NCBI GenBank assembly: GCA_012845835.1
Contig: JABAKD010000021.1
Span: 1,563,185 to 1,627,184, forward strand
DNA length: 64,000 nt
DNA from: Undaria pinnatifida
Taxonomy: Eukaryota > Sar > Phaeophyceae > Laminariales > Alariaceae
Direction: 5' to 3'
In this document: in pieces, positions 31,913 through 43,313 of the stretch
How the letters are laid out: each line of letters begins with the position of its first letter
Numbering within the stretch: position 1 is the stretch's first letter
Position numbers and translations under genes: made by a program
The notes under the pieces: model-generated
Told to the model about the DNA's origin: nothing
Seen by the model: the letters and a program-made list of their open reading frames with translations, nothing else
Databases searched by the model: none

Positions 31913-33640
31913 GAGCGGTGTGTTTGGGAAACGTTGAAATTGTTATCGAAAAACAAGTTCCGGTTGATATGGTGACGCCTAGCAGCTAACATGCTTCGAA
32001 GTATGGTTTATGTATAGAGCAGGCGGTTCGCTATCTTGCATCTCAATATCTCCTAAGAGGACCCCAGTCCGACCCAAGGACAGGCAGTTCATACATTTAT
32101 TATGCACATCATCGTAACGTGATTCAGTCCCAACAAGGTAAATAATAGCCCTATCTTACGTTCAACTCAACCCAATCCAATTACGGTCCCTATTTATACC
32201 ACAATGAATGGTGCTCCGCCACCAGAGATACCGTGTCTGCGATTCACGACAAAAACAGAAAAATAGCCCAAGCCAGGCCTGCCTACAACGCAACCCCACA
32301 TCCCAACCCCAATCCCAAATCAAACACCAAACAAACGCCAAGTTAAACCCAGCCCGAACTTGAACCACGGAGATGCATTCACTGAGAGAGGACGACTAAG
32401 GAGTGCTGATACGCTCTCGTCACGGCCATTGCCGTACAGTAGCAATCCGATCATCGAGGTGGGCAAATATACGGTATTAAAATATTTTACACCCAGTTTG
32501 AGTTAATTTTAATATAGGCCACCCGAGTGACGGGCTCTGTACCTCTCTCAAAGACAGCCTTAAGAAAACAGCATTTGTCGGCGAAGTGAAACCTAACACC
32601 TCCACGACATCGGGAAACTGGAAATCCAAAAATCGTCAAGACTGCGAACAGAAACCCAGATAGCCATTCGCGCGAGCGCTGAAATTGATCCGGCTACCGT
32701 AGTGCTCCGTATTTGAAATGGATGAGCAGCCGACGGCCAAAATGACTAAGGCAAGCAGCAAACGAGCACAGCCCCTCCCTGCGGTAATCCAACATCGAAG
32801 TGTCCTCGAGGGGCGGTGGTGCTGTGTGCAGGGGGAAGGAAGTGGTTCCCTCCCGCGGATGTTCTCCTCACGACCATAACCAACGCTCTTTGATTCCAAA
32901 CGTAGGCAGCGTGATGGATGTCCTACTCCAGAGGTCACAGTGTTATAGTTCAACACCGGCCACCGTTCAGCAGGGGCGACGAATAGAGAGGGCAGAAACT
33001 GCTCTGGGTCTCACCACGCCGCGAACAAAGAAGAATACGCCCCCCGTCTCTTCCTCGTCTCTTCGGTGGATACGAGTGTACGTTGCCGTTCGGTATGTAA
33101 CGAGCACCGAGGATCCACGACCAAGAATGCAGGAAAAAAAAGCTGGTACAAGAAAGAAACAAATACTCTTGGAATGTCGTTTGGGCGTTTTACCCATCCG
33201 GGTTTCCTCCTCCGCGGTGGGGGTGAGCGGGGCAAAACTTCTGAGCAACCCGAAACATACATGCGTGTGTCGTCTCATAATATGAGGCTGCCTGCCGACA
33301 TCAAAACATGTCGCTCGACGGTGTCACTCTTTCTCCTTGACGGACAACCACCGAGAAGCTCACCGCTAGGGCTAAAAATATTTTTACACAAAACAGGCCC
33401 GCTACTTTGGGCGCCTGCAATCGACATTTTTGGTGCCTTTTCGACGACCTGTCTTCCGGACAGTCTTAGCCTGTGGCAGCCAATATTCTTGAACGGCCGG
33501 GGTTGGGAGCGTTAACCTTGCCCGGAATGTTCTTGAACTTCTTCATCACGAACTGCATTTAGTTTTTTTAAACGGACGGTTAAGGGGGGGCGGTCCACGG
33601 AAATTATCGTGGCGATTGTCGTTTATGCTCATATTGAATG
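31913..33640. other. No supported gene; one long open frame
   Basis: A 161-codon + frame (32800-33285) includes a splice-bounded stretch at 32970-33080 (after TTCAG, before GTGTACG) reading GRRIERAETALGLTTPRTKK onward, but the opposite strand is equally open and no partner exon was found. An Asn/Pro-coding CCCAA-rich stretch is at 32160-32360. Confidence 0.3.
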
Positions 33641-33686
33641 ATCGCTTCTACTCTCCAGCCCCACTCGTAAGAGTTTTTATCCTCAG

Positions 33687-33714
33687 CGACCTTGTGGACA
33701 AGCCGTGGTCACAG
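33687..33714 (+). CDS. Possible 28-base micro-exon (DLVDKPWSQ), gene unknown
   Basis: TTTTTATCCTCAG precedes, GTGTCT follows. The segment is phase 2 on entry (one base completes a codon) and phase 0 on exit. The same exon with its flanks exists at 30231-30254 (LLDKPWSQ), which shows that the junction region has been duplicated. Conservation of VDKPWSQ against changing flanks hints at past coding use, but no other exons of the gene were found. Confidence 0.35.
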
Positions 33715-33719
33715 GTGTC

Positions 33720-34839
33720 TTCATTTTTCCCCCTCCCCCGGTACTTGCCTCCGATTTTTATTGCGCATAGAGTCCAGAATCCCTGCTTTTTTGCTTTTTA
33801 GGGTTGTCGATTTGCATCGAATTTCGTACAAATCGGCGTGTGTTGGCGCATACTGCGAGATGTTGGCTTTTCACCCTATTTTTCTTTTCATGCTCCTCCC
33901 TTTAGGAGTTCGTTCTGTACTTCTCAAGACATCCCCAGCCTCTGAGAATCATTGTGACCTTAACCGGTTGAACTATCCCGAGCCCTAACCAAGTACATTT
34001 TTACGAACAAACACAAGAAGAACAAGAAAAAACAAAACTGGAGTTTTTCGACCATTTTTGGGTTAAGGAGCCCCGTCGTTTAAAAAAAAGATATTATTGG
34101 TAACACTTTGAGAAGTATTGTGCGATCAACTCGAAGAACCATTCCATGGGGTCTGCCTTCACGCCGAAAAAAGCGCAGGGAAAAAACTGAGTGGAATTCC
34201 GACGAGCTTGCGGTCGAGAACCCCCGTCGCTCAGAGAAAATGCAGTCCAAAAATGTGTTAGCTTTAGCGCAGCACGCGTCAGGGAACTCGGCAGTATGAT
34301 GCATGCTATGAATAGTCCCGTACCTTGGGTCCCATATCAGCCACTGGCTTGTAAGCAATGTTGTGTCCTTGCGAAGCTTTGGTTTCCCGCGGCGGAGGCA
34401 TTCGCTGGGGGGGGAGGAAGACGGGGGTCGGGCGGCAGCGTCGTCCAAATATTGGTTCGGTTAGGGACAACATAGTTGTGGTACATACACGAGCACATAG
34501 AGATATTGCTCTACATAACGAAAACGAAGCCCAAAAGTAGCACGAAAAAAATGTCAACACAAAGGCACATAAAATTGCCTTTGACAAGACCAACTAAGAT
34601 AGCACGGATGCCGTTCACGCCTGCTCCCCGCAGCAGTGGAATGTCCAATGAAAACTTTACGATACGCCAGCGTGGATAGAGTCAAGTTCCACCCCATTTG
34701 GAGGTGGGAGCAGACTCCACACGAAAACAAAAAACTCGTTGTACTACCGGCACTCCCATGCCATGGGACCCCGCAAGATTCCCAGCCTGAGGTTTCCGGG
34801 AAACATTAAACCAGGGAGCGGTTCTACGAACTTTATTGC
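33720..34839. other. No supported gene
   Basis: Contains a MITE right-end-like word (TTGGGTTAAGGAGCCCCGTC at 34059) and unconvincing frames on both strands around 34080-34590. Confidence 0.35.
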
Positions 34840-34995
34840 CATTGTACAACTGGAAACCCGTTTTTTCGGGAAAGTTAATCAGAGTTAATTTTAGGGCGAA
34901 GCGTTTGGTTGCTCTAAAGCGGTTAACCCGTTTGGAGCCGTAAATCCCTCCCTATGCCTATTCCAAGTAATCTGTCCCAAAAAAACGGGTCGCCA
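34840..34995. mobile_element. Two TTAACCCCTTTA-family units head to head
   Basis: One unit runs TTGTACAACTGGAAACCCG to GCTCTAAAGCGGTTAA, the other TTAACCCGTTTGGAGCCG to AAAACGGGTCGCCAG; they share the central TTAACC. Confidence 0.6.
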
Positions 34996-35259
34996 GGTAG
35001 GTGTGGAGACGTTATGTGCACCGTTGTGTTTTCAGGGGCATCTTACGTGAGGACCTCCATCCCCTGGACCAAAAGAGCGTGATTTTGAGTGAACAAAAAA
35101 AGGTGCAAACCCGATGGCCAAACCCATGGCATATTACTAGGAACGAAAGATTTCTTGAGTGAACAAAGAAGAATGGCGATCCATACGATTGCGGGGTAAG
35201 GGGACTTGTCGTTCAGGGCATTTTGTTTTCCTTTGTCCGTGAACGCTGCTTCCATCGTA

Positions 35260-35432
35260 TCACCCCGGTCGGACTGGAGCTGGTTTCACATCGCCCGTAG
35301 CGTTGTTGGTCGTTACTGTTGGAACCGTTGTACTCCCGAGGGATCCGGTGCCGGCAACGTGTTTCAGCTTCGCCAGGAGGTTGTGTGAGCGTTTTCGTGG
35401 CGTCGCCCCGCAAAAGGCACGAATGACCGAGG
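35260..35432 (-). CDS. Gene 3 possible last exon, with stop
   Basis: On the minus strand an acceptor (CCTTTTAATATCATGCCGTAG) opens 56 codons ending in TGA (35260-35262): SVIRAFCGATPRKRSHNLLA then KLKHVAGTGSLGS and a Thr/Val/Pro-rich tail DVKPAPVRPG. Codon use is GC-ended like the other exons. It needs two bases before the first full codon (previous exon phase 1), whereas the exon at 38007 exits in phase 0, so at least one exon is missing between them or a different splice is used. In phase 0 it would instead stop after 22 codons. A disordered C-terminus is likely. Confidence 0.42.
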
Positions 35433-35479
35433 CTACGGCATGATATTAAAAGGTGGAATGGTATGATGATGTTATGATA

Positions 35480-37440
35480 TACCCCCTTTTCACTGTGATA
35501 TTATCATACTATCATACTATCATACCATCATACTATCATACTATCATACTATCATACTATCGTGCCATCATACTCATACTATCATACTATCATACTATCA
35601 TACTATCATACTATCATACCATCATACTTTCATACTATCATACTATCGTACTATCATACTATCATACTATCATATTATCATACTATCATACTATCATACC
35701 ATCATATTATCATACTATCATACTATCATACCATCATACTATCATACTATCATACTATCGTACTATCGTACTATCATACTATCATACTGTCATACTATCA
35801 CACTATCATACTATCGTACTATCATACCATCATACTATTATGCTATCATACTATCATACTATCATAGTACCATACTATCATACTATCGTACTATCATACT
35901 ATCATACTATCATACTATCATACTATCATACTATCATACTATCGTACTATCGTACTATCATACTATAATACTATAATAATATCATACTATCGTACTATCA
36001 TACTATCATACTATCGTACTATCATACTATCATACTATCATACTATCATACTATCATACTATCATACTATCATACCATCATACTTTCATACTATCATACT
36101 ATCATACATCATACTATCATACTATCATATTATCATACTATCATACTATCATACCATCATATTATCATACTATCATACTATCATACCATCATACTATCAT
36201 ACTATCATACTATCGTACTATCGTACTATCATACTATCATACTGTCATACTATCACACTATCATACTATCGTACTATCATACCATCATACTATTATGCTA
36301 TCATACTATCATACTATCATAGTACCATACTATCATACTATCGTACTATCATACTATCATACTATCATACTATCATACTATCATACTATCATACTATCGT
36401 ACTATCGTACTATCATACTATAATACTATAATAATATCATACTATCGTACTATCATACTATCATACTATCGTACTATCATACTATCATACTATCATACTA
36501 TCATACTATCATACTATCATACTATCATACCATCATACTTTCATACTATCATACTATCATACATCATACTATCATACTATCATATTATCATACTATCATA
36601 CTATCATACCATCATATTATCATACTATCATACTATCATACCATCATACTATCATACTATCATACTATCGTACTATCGTACTATCATACTATCATACTGT
36701 CATACTATCACACTATCATACTATCGTACTATCATACCATCATACTATTATGCTATCATACTATCGTACTATCATACTATCATACCATCATACTTTCGTA
36801 CTATCATACTATCATACTATCATACTATCATACTATCATACTATCATACTATCGTACTATCGTACTATCATACTATAATACTATAATAATATCATACTAT
36901 CGTACTATCATACTATCATACTATCGTACTATCATACTATCATACTATCATACTATCATACTATCATACTATCATACTATCATACCATCATACTTTCATA
37001 CTATCATACTATCATACATCATACTATCATACTATCATATTATCATACTATCATACTATCATACCATCATATTATCATACTATCATACTATCATACCATC
37101 ATACTATCATACTATCATACTATCGTACTATCGTACTATCATACTATCATACTGTCATACTATCACACTATCATACTATCGTACTATCATACCATCATAC
37201 TATTATGCTATCATACTATCGTACTATCATACTATCATACTATCATACTTTCGTACTATCATACTATCATACTATCATACTATCATACTATCATACTATC
37301 ATACTATCGTGCCATCATACTCATACTATAATACTATAATAATATCATACTATCGTACTATCATACTATCGTACTATCATACTATCATACTATCATACTA
37401 TCATACTATCATACTATCATACTATCATACTATCATACTC
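35480..37440. repeat. Satellite of 10-bp units (ATACTATCAT) with a 455-bp higher-order period
   Basis: About 195 degenerate copies of ATCATACTAT. A marker variant TATTATGCTA recurs at 35836, 36291, 36746 and 37201, exactly 455 bases apart, as do neighbouring variants (TACTATAATACTATAATAAT, TCATACATCATAC). The long frames through it (YYHTIILS repeats) are not genes. It would lie in the last intron of gene 3 if the exon at 35260-35432 is real. Confidence 0.92.
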
Positions 37441-37560
37441 GCACGAGTGACTCCGTGCCTCACTGACAAAACAAGTTTAGGCGAATTGTTCATGCCGCAA
37501 CATAGCTTACCGTTCCATATTGCGGATTTATCGCAAAATGAAAGCAGAACGCAAAGAAAC
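37436..37560. repeat. Fragment of the CACTCGCGCGAGTG family
   Basis: CTCGCACGAGTGACTCCGTG and TATCGCAAAATGAA words match internal parts of the element at 59885-60139. Confidence 0.5.
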
Positions 37561-37845
37561 AGGGAGCAACTCGTGAGAGTGACTCCGAGCAACCACCACC
37601 CAAACGTGACCCCCCAAGCCGTATCCCTGGTCGAATGTCGGAATAACGTTCTGAATAACATTCTGTAAGGTGCACAAAACTTCACGGTTAAGAGTGGATT
37701 GTATCTGCGGAACGTATATGGAACCTTTACTTGCATACAAAATTAAAATCAATCTTTCCACGCACGGCTGTCGTGTCGAGGTCGCTGAGTAAAACTCCTC
37801 AATATTCAATGACGATGATCATAGCGAGAAAGTCCTTCGCAACAA

Positions 37846-37871
37846 TGTTCAACAGCAACAACAACAAAAAT

Positions 37872-37927
<56 letters not shown>

Positions 37928-37930
37928 CTC

Positions 37931-37972
<42 letters not shown>

Positions 37973-37978
37973 ACCAAT
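37846..37978 (+). repeat. (CAA)n microsatellite of about 130 bp
   Basis: About 40 CAA/AAC units with minor interruptions, 29 bases downstream (in minus-strand sense) of the gene 3 donor at 38006. Confidence 0.9.
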
Positions 37979-38006
37979 ACCAAGTTAACCTTTCCGTGGC
38001 ACTCAC

Positions 38007-38144
38007 GAACTTCTTGTCAAGGACGCTGACGTCGGGGTAGTCCTTCCCCTCCCGGGTGAAATCCGTGAATCGAGCCTCAATAAGCGCCGACAGCGGACAC
38101 GCCATCTTCTCCGACTTCGTTCCGTACGGCCCTTCGAACGGAAT
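38007..38144 (-). CDS. Gene 3 exon (46 codons), conserved-looking globular part
   Basis: Minus-strand exon entered after AAAACAG (acceptor lacks a pyrimidine tract) and left at TTC before GTGAGT, phase 0 both ends, directly continuing the exon at 42584-42711. It reads IPFEGPYGTKSEKMACPLSA, then LIEARFTDFTREGKDYPDVS and VLDKKF. Mixed hydrophobic and charged residues without low complexity mark it as part of a folded domain. Two clear decayed copies and one fragment lie upstream in the same intron (38308-38740). The protein family is not recognised. Confidence 0.78.
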
Positions 38145-38307
38145 CTGTTTTCGTTTTTCGTTTTCCGGGTGTTTTTCGACGGCAGATAAAGGCTTCTTGT
38201 TTTGTTGTGTTCAACACTCCGACACTAGTTTGGTCTTGGTTTTGGTTTTGGATTCGCCTTTGTTATTGTTTTTCGTGATTCCCCCTCCTCCTTGTTTTTC
38301 CCTTTTA

Positions 38308-38407
38308 GGTAACGACCGTGAAACGAGCCTACAACAAACGCCGATATAGGACACTCCCTTTTTTCCGACTTCGTTCCGTATGCCCCTTCGAAAAAGATCC
38401 GTTTTCG
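38308..38407 (-). pseudogene. Decayed copy 1 of the gene 3 exon at 38007
   Basis: The + strand words CCGACTTCGTTCCGTATGCC, CCTTCGAAAAAGATCCGTTT and GTGAAACGAGCCT align with 38067-38155. Indels break the frame. Confidence 0.75.
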
Positions 38408-38526
38408 TTTTCGTTTTCGATTTTATTTTTGACGCCGTTTTTGATGTCGTTTTTGGTGGTGTTTTTTGGTGGTGTTTTGCGGAGCCGAGTTTGTTTTTTT
38501 TGGTTTCTGCAATTCGTTTTCGTCCG

Positions 38527-38606
38527 TGCAAACCGACCCTCGACAAGCCTCGGACAGGGGACACGAGATGTTTTCCGACTTCGTTCCGTATGGCCCTTCG
38601 GACGTA
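38527..38606 (-). pseudogene. Decayed copy 2 of the gene 3 exon at 38007
   Basis: TTCCGACTTCGTTCCGTATG and GCCCTTCGGACGTACAG match the acceptor-side half of the exon; CTCGACAAGCCTCGGACAGG replaces the middle. A shorter trace (GAACCGAGCCTCGACGCC) is at 38717-38735. Confidence 0.7.
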
Positions 38607-38973
38607 CAGTAGTACATATGTGCTTTCTTGGTTTGGGCAGTGAGTTACTTTTATTTGGTTTGGGCTTTGTTTTTTTTTTTGATTTTTTCTTTCACACTTC
38701 TTTTAAAGCCCTTCCCCTTGAACCGAGCCTCGACGCCTCCCCCCCCCCCCTCCCTACTTATGCCGCCTCCCACCCGAAAAAAAAGCGGAAGGACGCGTTA
38801 AAGTATCACGCACGGCACATCTCAATTCGCTACTGTGTGTTACGGTTATCCCAAAAGCAACATTTGCCCCAGGCTGCCGATATTGCGAAAACGTTAACAC
38901 CTAATTCTGACTGTTTTCTGGTGGTTTTGTTTGGTATCGTACCTTGTCTTTCTTTCTTGCACCTCCTTCGGTG

Positions 38974-39177
38974 ATGTTGGATTGCGGCGGCGAGAAGCGG
39001 ATCTCCGGGTGGGCCTGCCAATTTCCGCGTGCCACAACAAAACAGGGAGGTAGCGGTATTGCGCGCTATCGAAATCGCCTTGCCAGCCGCGGCACGCAAG
39101 ATACCAACTTACGGTACGGAAAAAACGAGGAGGGAGTAGCCGACGGAATGTACCTGGAAAACAGGAGTTGCCGCTGA
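38974..39177. other. Protein-like frames on both strands, unassigned
   Basis: On + an ATG frame of 67 codons begins MLDCGGEKRISGWACQFPRA. On - an overlapping frame reads SWYLACRGWQGDFDSAQYRY and continues to SPKEVQERKT before a donor-like GTACGA. Both have ordinary composition. The - reading does not fit the phase between gene 3 exons, so neither is accepted as part of gene 3. Confidence 0.22.
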
Positions 39178-39353
39178 GCGCCACCGACACGCAGTTGGTA
39201 TGGAGTTCACATGTCGTTTGATTAGGTTCGCGAACGCACATTCACCACTCTTACAACGCATGAATCTCACGCCGTACATAAAAATCCGATGAGTGCTTTT
39301 TTTCGACTACATAAAGTCTTCCTTCAGAAAGTCTCCTTTCTTCCGGGCGTTTG

Positions 39354-39612
39354 ACGCGTGCTACGACGATAGAGGTGCACCACTTTTTTTCTGATGCTCC
39401 TCGATTTGGGAGCTTAAGACATGTCCCAAAACTGACTTTATAGAAAATAAAACATCTACCGGACGAAAACTCCCAGGGCCTAGGTACGCAATGAGAATCA
39501 CGCAAAAAAATGGCCAATTATTTTTGTTTTTTCCCGACGATTTTGGGTTAAGGAGCCCCGTCATTCAGAAAAATTTTTCGCCAAAAAAAGGTTTACCTAT
39601 ATCGTAGCACGT
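39354..39612 (+). mobile_element. MITE of the GTGCTACGATAGAGG family, near-consensus copy
   Basis: ACGCGTGCTACGACGATAGA at the left, CTCGATTTGGGAGCTTAAGA, CGACGATTTTGGGTTAAGGA, and ATATCGTAGCACGTGG at the right. Confidence 0.8.
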
Positions 39613-40439
39613 GGCACTGGCTGCTTCAGGTTACAACCCCGAAATTCTCTCCCCCACGAGTGACGCTCGCAATATCTAGTGAAAGGGTGAATATTTGATA
39701 CCCATGACCGGTGGAAGAGGGTGCCATGCCAGTTTTTTTTTAACGGCCTCGGACTGTCTCTAAGCGCGAAGATCGTTATCGACCAATGACAAGACCTTCA
39801 AATATTTAATAATATTCAGGCTTTTTCCAAGCGGGGGCGAAAAACCAAAATTGCGCCGTACTTTGCATGAATCGGTTGGAGGTACCCCAAGGTATGTCTG
39901 TAGAAATATTCGCGAAAAAAAACGAAGATCTGATCTGGCTATGTTCTAGATTAAGCAGAATCTAGGGTAGAAACTGGATCCCACGCTGAAACCAAGTCAT
40001 TTGACCGAAACTAAAACCAAGGCATTTGAAGGAACTAACGTACCTGACTTTTTCTCACGCACAAAATTCCAAATGTCCACGCTGTTTTTGATAGATAAGA
40101 CCCTGACATTTTGTGCACACGTGTTGTACACGCCCATCCCGTGTTCTGACCTCCGTTTATTGTTATTATTGTTTTTTTGTTTCGACGAAAATATTTGGTC
40201 TTAGTCTTAGGTGAGGTGGTTCACATTAAAAAAAAAAAAATCCTTACGGACGAAAATTAGCAAAAAAAAAAATAATAATAATAAACGACAGGTGAGGTCT
40301 TCGCAAGGGCACATAGAAGACGTGTGCAAAAGAAAAACTTCATGGTACGAATCGACCAAACTGCGCGGACATTCGCCGGGGGGAAGACTTTCGGGCTTAA
40401 AACTTGAACCAGCCTATAGGGGAGTCACGTTTTTTTTTT

Positions 40440-40560
40440 TGGCATCTTCTTGGCGGTGGCCCGAGGTCACTCGCACAAATGACCCCTCCGCCCCCTTCGC
40501 GGTCATAAAGCCCTCGTGCTGTATTTCGTTTGCGACATGAGTCCACAATGAAATAGCCAA
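40440..40560. repeat. Fragment of the CACTCGCGCGAGTG family
   Basis: GTCACTCGCACAAATGACCC, CCTCGTGCTGTATTTCGTTT and GCGACATGAGTCCACAATG parallel the element end at 63690-63800. Confidence 0.5.
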
Positions 40561-40794
40561 GCTACGCTGCACCAAAAAGAAATTATCCCCGTAAGCAATT
40601 TCGTCCATGATGAGGTAGAGGAGCTCTTGTGGGGATGGCTCAAGAGACCAGTAGCAGAACTGGGGGTATACCATGATTTATATCCCCCTTCCGCAGCCAT
40701 GATCGGGGACTGAATATTTTCCCGAAATGTCCCGTCACCCCGTCCTGCCTCTCGCGCGCGCTCAAGCGTTTTTTCAATTTTTATTTGCATTTGG

Positions 40795-41065
40795 CGCATG
40801 CTACGATAGAGGTGCACCAACTGTTGTTTTTTGTTTTTTGAGGTTCCTCGATTTTGGGAGCTTAAGGCCTCTTGAGACCTCTCCCGAAAAACTGATTTGG
40901 CGAAAAATGTAACTGCTACCGGATGAAAAATCTCATTGCCTTGGTACATACCGTGACTCCACCATGCAAAAAAAAATGGTCTGTTTGCGACGATTTTGGG
41001 TTAAGGAGCCCTGTCATTCCGAAAACAAAAAGCCAAAAAGTGATGCCTCTAGTGTCGTAGCATGC
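40795..41065 (+). mobile_element. MITE of the GTGCTACGATAGAGG family
   Basis: Starts CATGCTACGATAGAGGTGCA, ends GATGCCTCTAGTGTCGTAGC then ATG. It carries a small internal repeat (GGCCTCTTGAGACCTCT). Confidence 0.75.
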
Positions 41066-41229
41066 TTCTTTTGCTCTTACTAAGCGCGAGAGACTGCCGT
41101 CATTGGGTCTCGCCAGAGTTAAGCTCGCGAGCGACACACTCGTTCAACCAGTGCTTGGTAAAAATACTTGTTTCCAGTTTTAACCTTTTATCGACAGTAC
41201 AGGGGGATCTAGTAATGCGCTTACCGTTG

Positions 41230-41258
41230 GCGGCGGCGGCGGCGGCGGCGGCGGCCGG
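41230..41258. repeat. (GGC)9 microsatellite
   Basis: Nine GGC units between TTGGC and CGGACG. On the minus strand a consensus donor (AACG before GTAAGC) follows it, but no exon fits the phase of gene 3. Confidence 0.85.
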
Positions 41259-41561
41259 ACGCCACGAGATGGAACCGTGATTTGTGAACTAAATTATTTT
41301 TAGAGTAATCTTTACACATGTTTCTTTTTGCGGTATTAATAAGACATCTTAACAAGTTGCGTTGTCGTCATATCGCAGTTTTTCCGAACCACTGGGTTGG
41401 TTTTTACGGTTTGAAGTAGCCCCCCGATGGTACTTCAGTGGTCTAACACCTGCTATAGCTAGCCTTCCAATCCATTTTCTTACTTGAAAAAACGGCAAAT
41501 ATGCATGTACCTTATAGCCTGCACATCAACGCAAGGAAACATGGGGAAGGTTATGAGGCGT

Positions 41562-41620
41562 TGGCACACCTGCACGAAGAGGCTTACATCCTTTGAGGCG
41601 ATGTTTGCCGTAGTGGGTAG
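41562..41620 (-). pseudogene. Decayed copy of the gene 3 exon end at 42584
   Basis: The + strand CACACCTGCACGAAGAGGCT, TACATCCTTTGAGGCGATG and TTTGCCGTAGTG follow the exon end and donor at 42579-42632 with about one change in five. The donor reads GTGTGC instead of GTATGT. Confidence 0.7.
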
Positions 41621-42058
41621 TGGGTAACTGTTGTTTACGTCGATTTATTTTTCTTTCGTCAGCACCCGTAGCCGCGGTAGTATCGAATACCAGAACCCTT
41701 GAATTAAAAAACAGAGGCTTACCTCAAAATATGAGAATGAACCCGTTCTTAAGCTTTGAAGTATACATAAATATATGCCTGATAGTCGAGTGTTACACTT
41801 GAAAACAAACAAATGGGCAACAGCTATCGATCGTGCACCAAAAACGAAAAACTGAAATCAGGGTTGGTCGTCTCGAGAAACCGACGATAAGATAAATCAG
41901 CTTTTTTTGTTCGAGACACGCCCACCCCCCGCCCCCCCCCCTCCTGTCTGCCGAAATACAAAGATTTGTTGCACGCATCGCTTCGTTTGTAGATAATGCC
42001 AATGCCGTTTTTTAGTTTTTCCCGTGATCAACAGCTGCTTTCAACAACTTATTTTTTT

Positions 42059-42226
42059 CGAGGGTCATGATCCGGCCCACGCGTCGTGTTAGGACCTTTC
42101 GGAACTCTCCCGTTGTCGGGTCGGGTCGGGTCAGGAGATATGTCAAACCGTCACGGGTCGGATCGGACCACCCTCACCCATCCCGCCCCGACCCGTGAGA
42201 GGTGACCCGATCTGTAAAGGGCCCTG
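42059..42226. mobile_element. GGGTC-rich MITE, copy 3
   Basis: TCGAGGGTCATGATCCGGCC at the left and GACCCGATCTGTAAAGGGCC at the right; interior GTCGGGTCGGGTCGGGTCAG. Confidence 0.65.
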
Positions 42227-42583
42227 ATTTTTTGTCCTATTTCAGGATAAACTTTGACTCTGAAGCACATACATCTTTTTTCGAAAAACACGCAAAAAAA
42301 GTGAAAAACGAAGTTTTTCTTTTTGTCCGATCTCGTCGGGAAAGCAACTATAAAAAATTGGAAAAGATCGGCTGTTACTTGGTGTCGCAAGCAGGACGTG
42401 GCTTCCTGGGATGGCGAGTCTGTGATTGTTTTTGCAGGAAACTCTTCATCGCTACTGCGCTCGGGGATCGAAGACACTGATCCGCTTTTGAACGGCCCAC
42501 GCGTTTTTCCAGCCAGTCCACTTGAAAGAGTGCGTCGGTAGGCTTTTTTAGTTGTTGCCGTGGAAGAAGAAGAGCTAACATAC

Positions 42584-42711
42584 CTGCGCGAAGAGCCTGA
42601 CGTCCTTGGAGGTGAGGTTTCCACAGTGAACCGCGAGCGCGTTGGTCTTGATCAGATTTCGGTCGGATGCTTTAGCCGCCGACGGTTTCGACACGTCCCA
42701 GGTCGAAATCA
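42584..42711 (-). CDS. Gene 3 exon (42 codons plus split codon)
   Basis: On the minus strand a T9-rich tract and TTCGAGCAG acceptor lead to 128 bases leaving at CGCGCAG before GTATGT. Two bases complete a codon split after the exon at 44904 (G plus TG gives Val); exit is phase 0. It reads ISTWDVSKPSAAKASDRNLI, then KTNALAVHCGNLTSKDVRLF and AQ. With its neighbours it builds a continuous 116-residue stretch of ordinary, non-repetitive composition, consistent with a folded, perhaps extracytoplasmic domain. I do not recognise the family. Confidence 0.8.
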
Positions 42712-42907
42712 CTGCTCGAAATGGGCAGAACAGACGTGAAAAAAAAAAACGTGCAGATTAACGTACGTAGAAATGTTGCAAACATGCGCGTCGAAATGGG
42801 AAGGAACGTGCGTCAAAACGAGCAATAACCGCAGTCATTGGCGCAAAAAAACAAAATTGCACAACTTCTGTCGGAACGTAAATTTTTTTCGTCAAAACGC
42901 CCCAAAT

Positions 42908-43100
42908 GTGAGTCGGGTTGGATCATGACCCGAACCACCGATCCGGTCAGGAGGTTTTTCAAGATCTCGCGGGTCGAATGGCGCCGCGTCAGGAGTTGTT
43001 GGTAATTCCGCGGGTCGGGTCGGGTTGAGTGAGGTGTCTTTTTTACCTCGCGGGGCGGGGCGGGTTACCATGTGGCTAAACCTGACCCGTGAAAGGACCT
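42908..43100. mobile_element. GGGTC-rich MITE, copy 4
   Basis: GAGTCGGGTTGGATCATGAC at the left, AACCTGACCCGTGAAAGGAC at the right; interior CGCGGGTCGGGTCGGG. Confidence 0.65.
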
Positions 43101-43313
43101 GGTCCTAACGCCTGTTGAACACCGCAGGACGCCCGTCAGAGCGTGGAGCAAAACACGTCTCAAGAACCTGCATGAAATAGGTCGAGACGTCAGATGAATT
43201 TCGTCACCCGCGTGCAAGCACACGCTCTCCCGAACGCGCGGTAGTTGCACCGCAACGTGCAGCAGAGGCATGGGCACGCTTTCCTGTTGTTGAAAAAAAA
43301 AGACGCGTGCTAC

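Noticed and set aside
32800-33285. 161-codon + frame and overlapping minus frames as a gene
   Set aside because: Both strands are open, starts are not ATG-supported, codon use is unbiased, and no partner exon or repeat relationship resolves the choice.
35453-37668. Frames of 100-171 codons reading YYHTIILS repeats
   Set aside because: Entirely satellite DNA; amphiphilic repeats of this sort are the translation of the decanucleotide.
41062-41280. Poly-Ala frame over (GGC)9, or a minus-strand exon ending there at a GTAAGC donor
   Set aside because: No acceptor of the right phase; including it would break the phase match between the gene 3 exons at 42584 and 38007.
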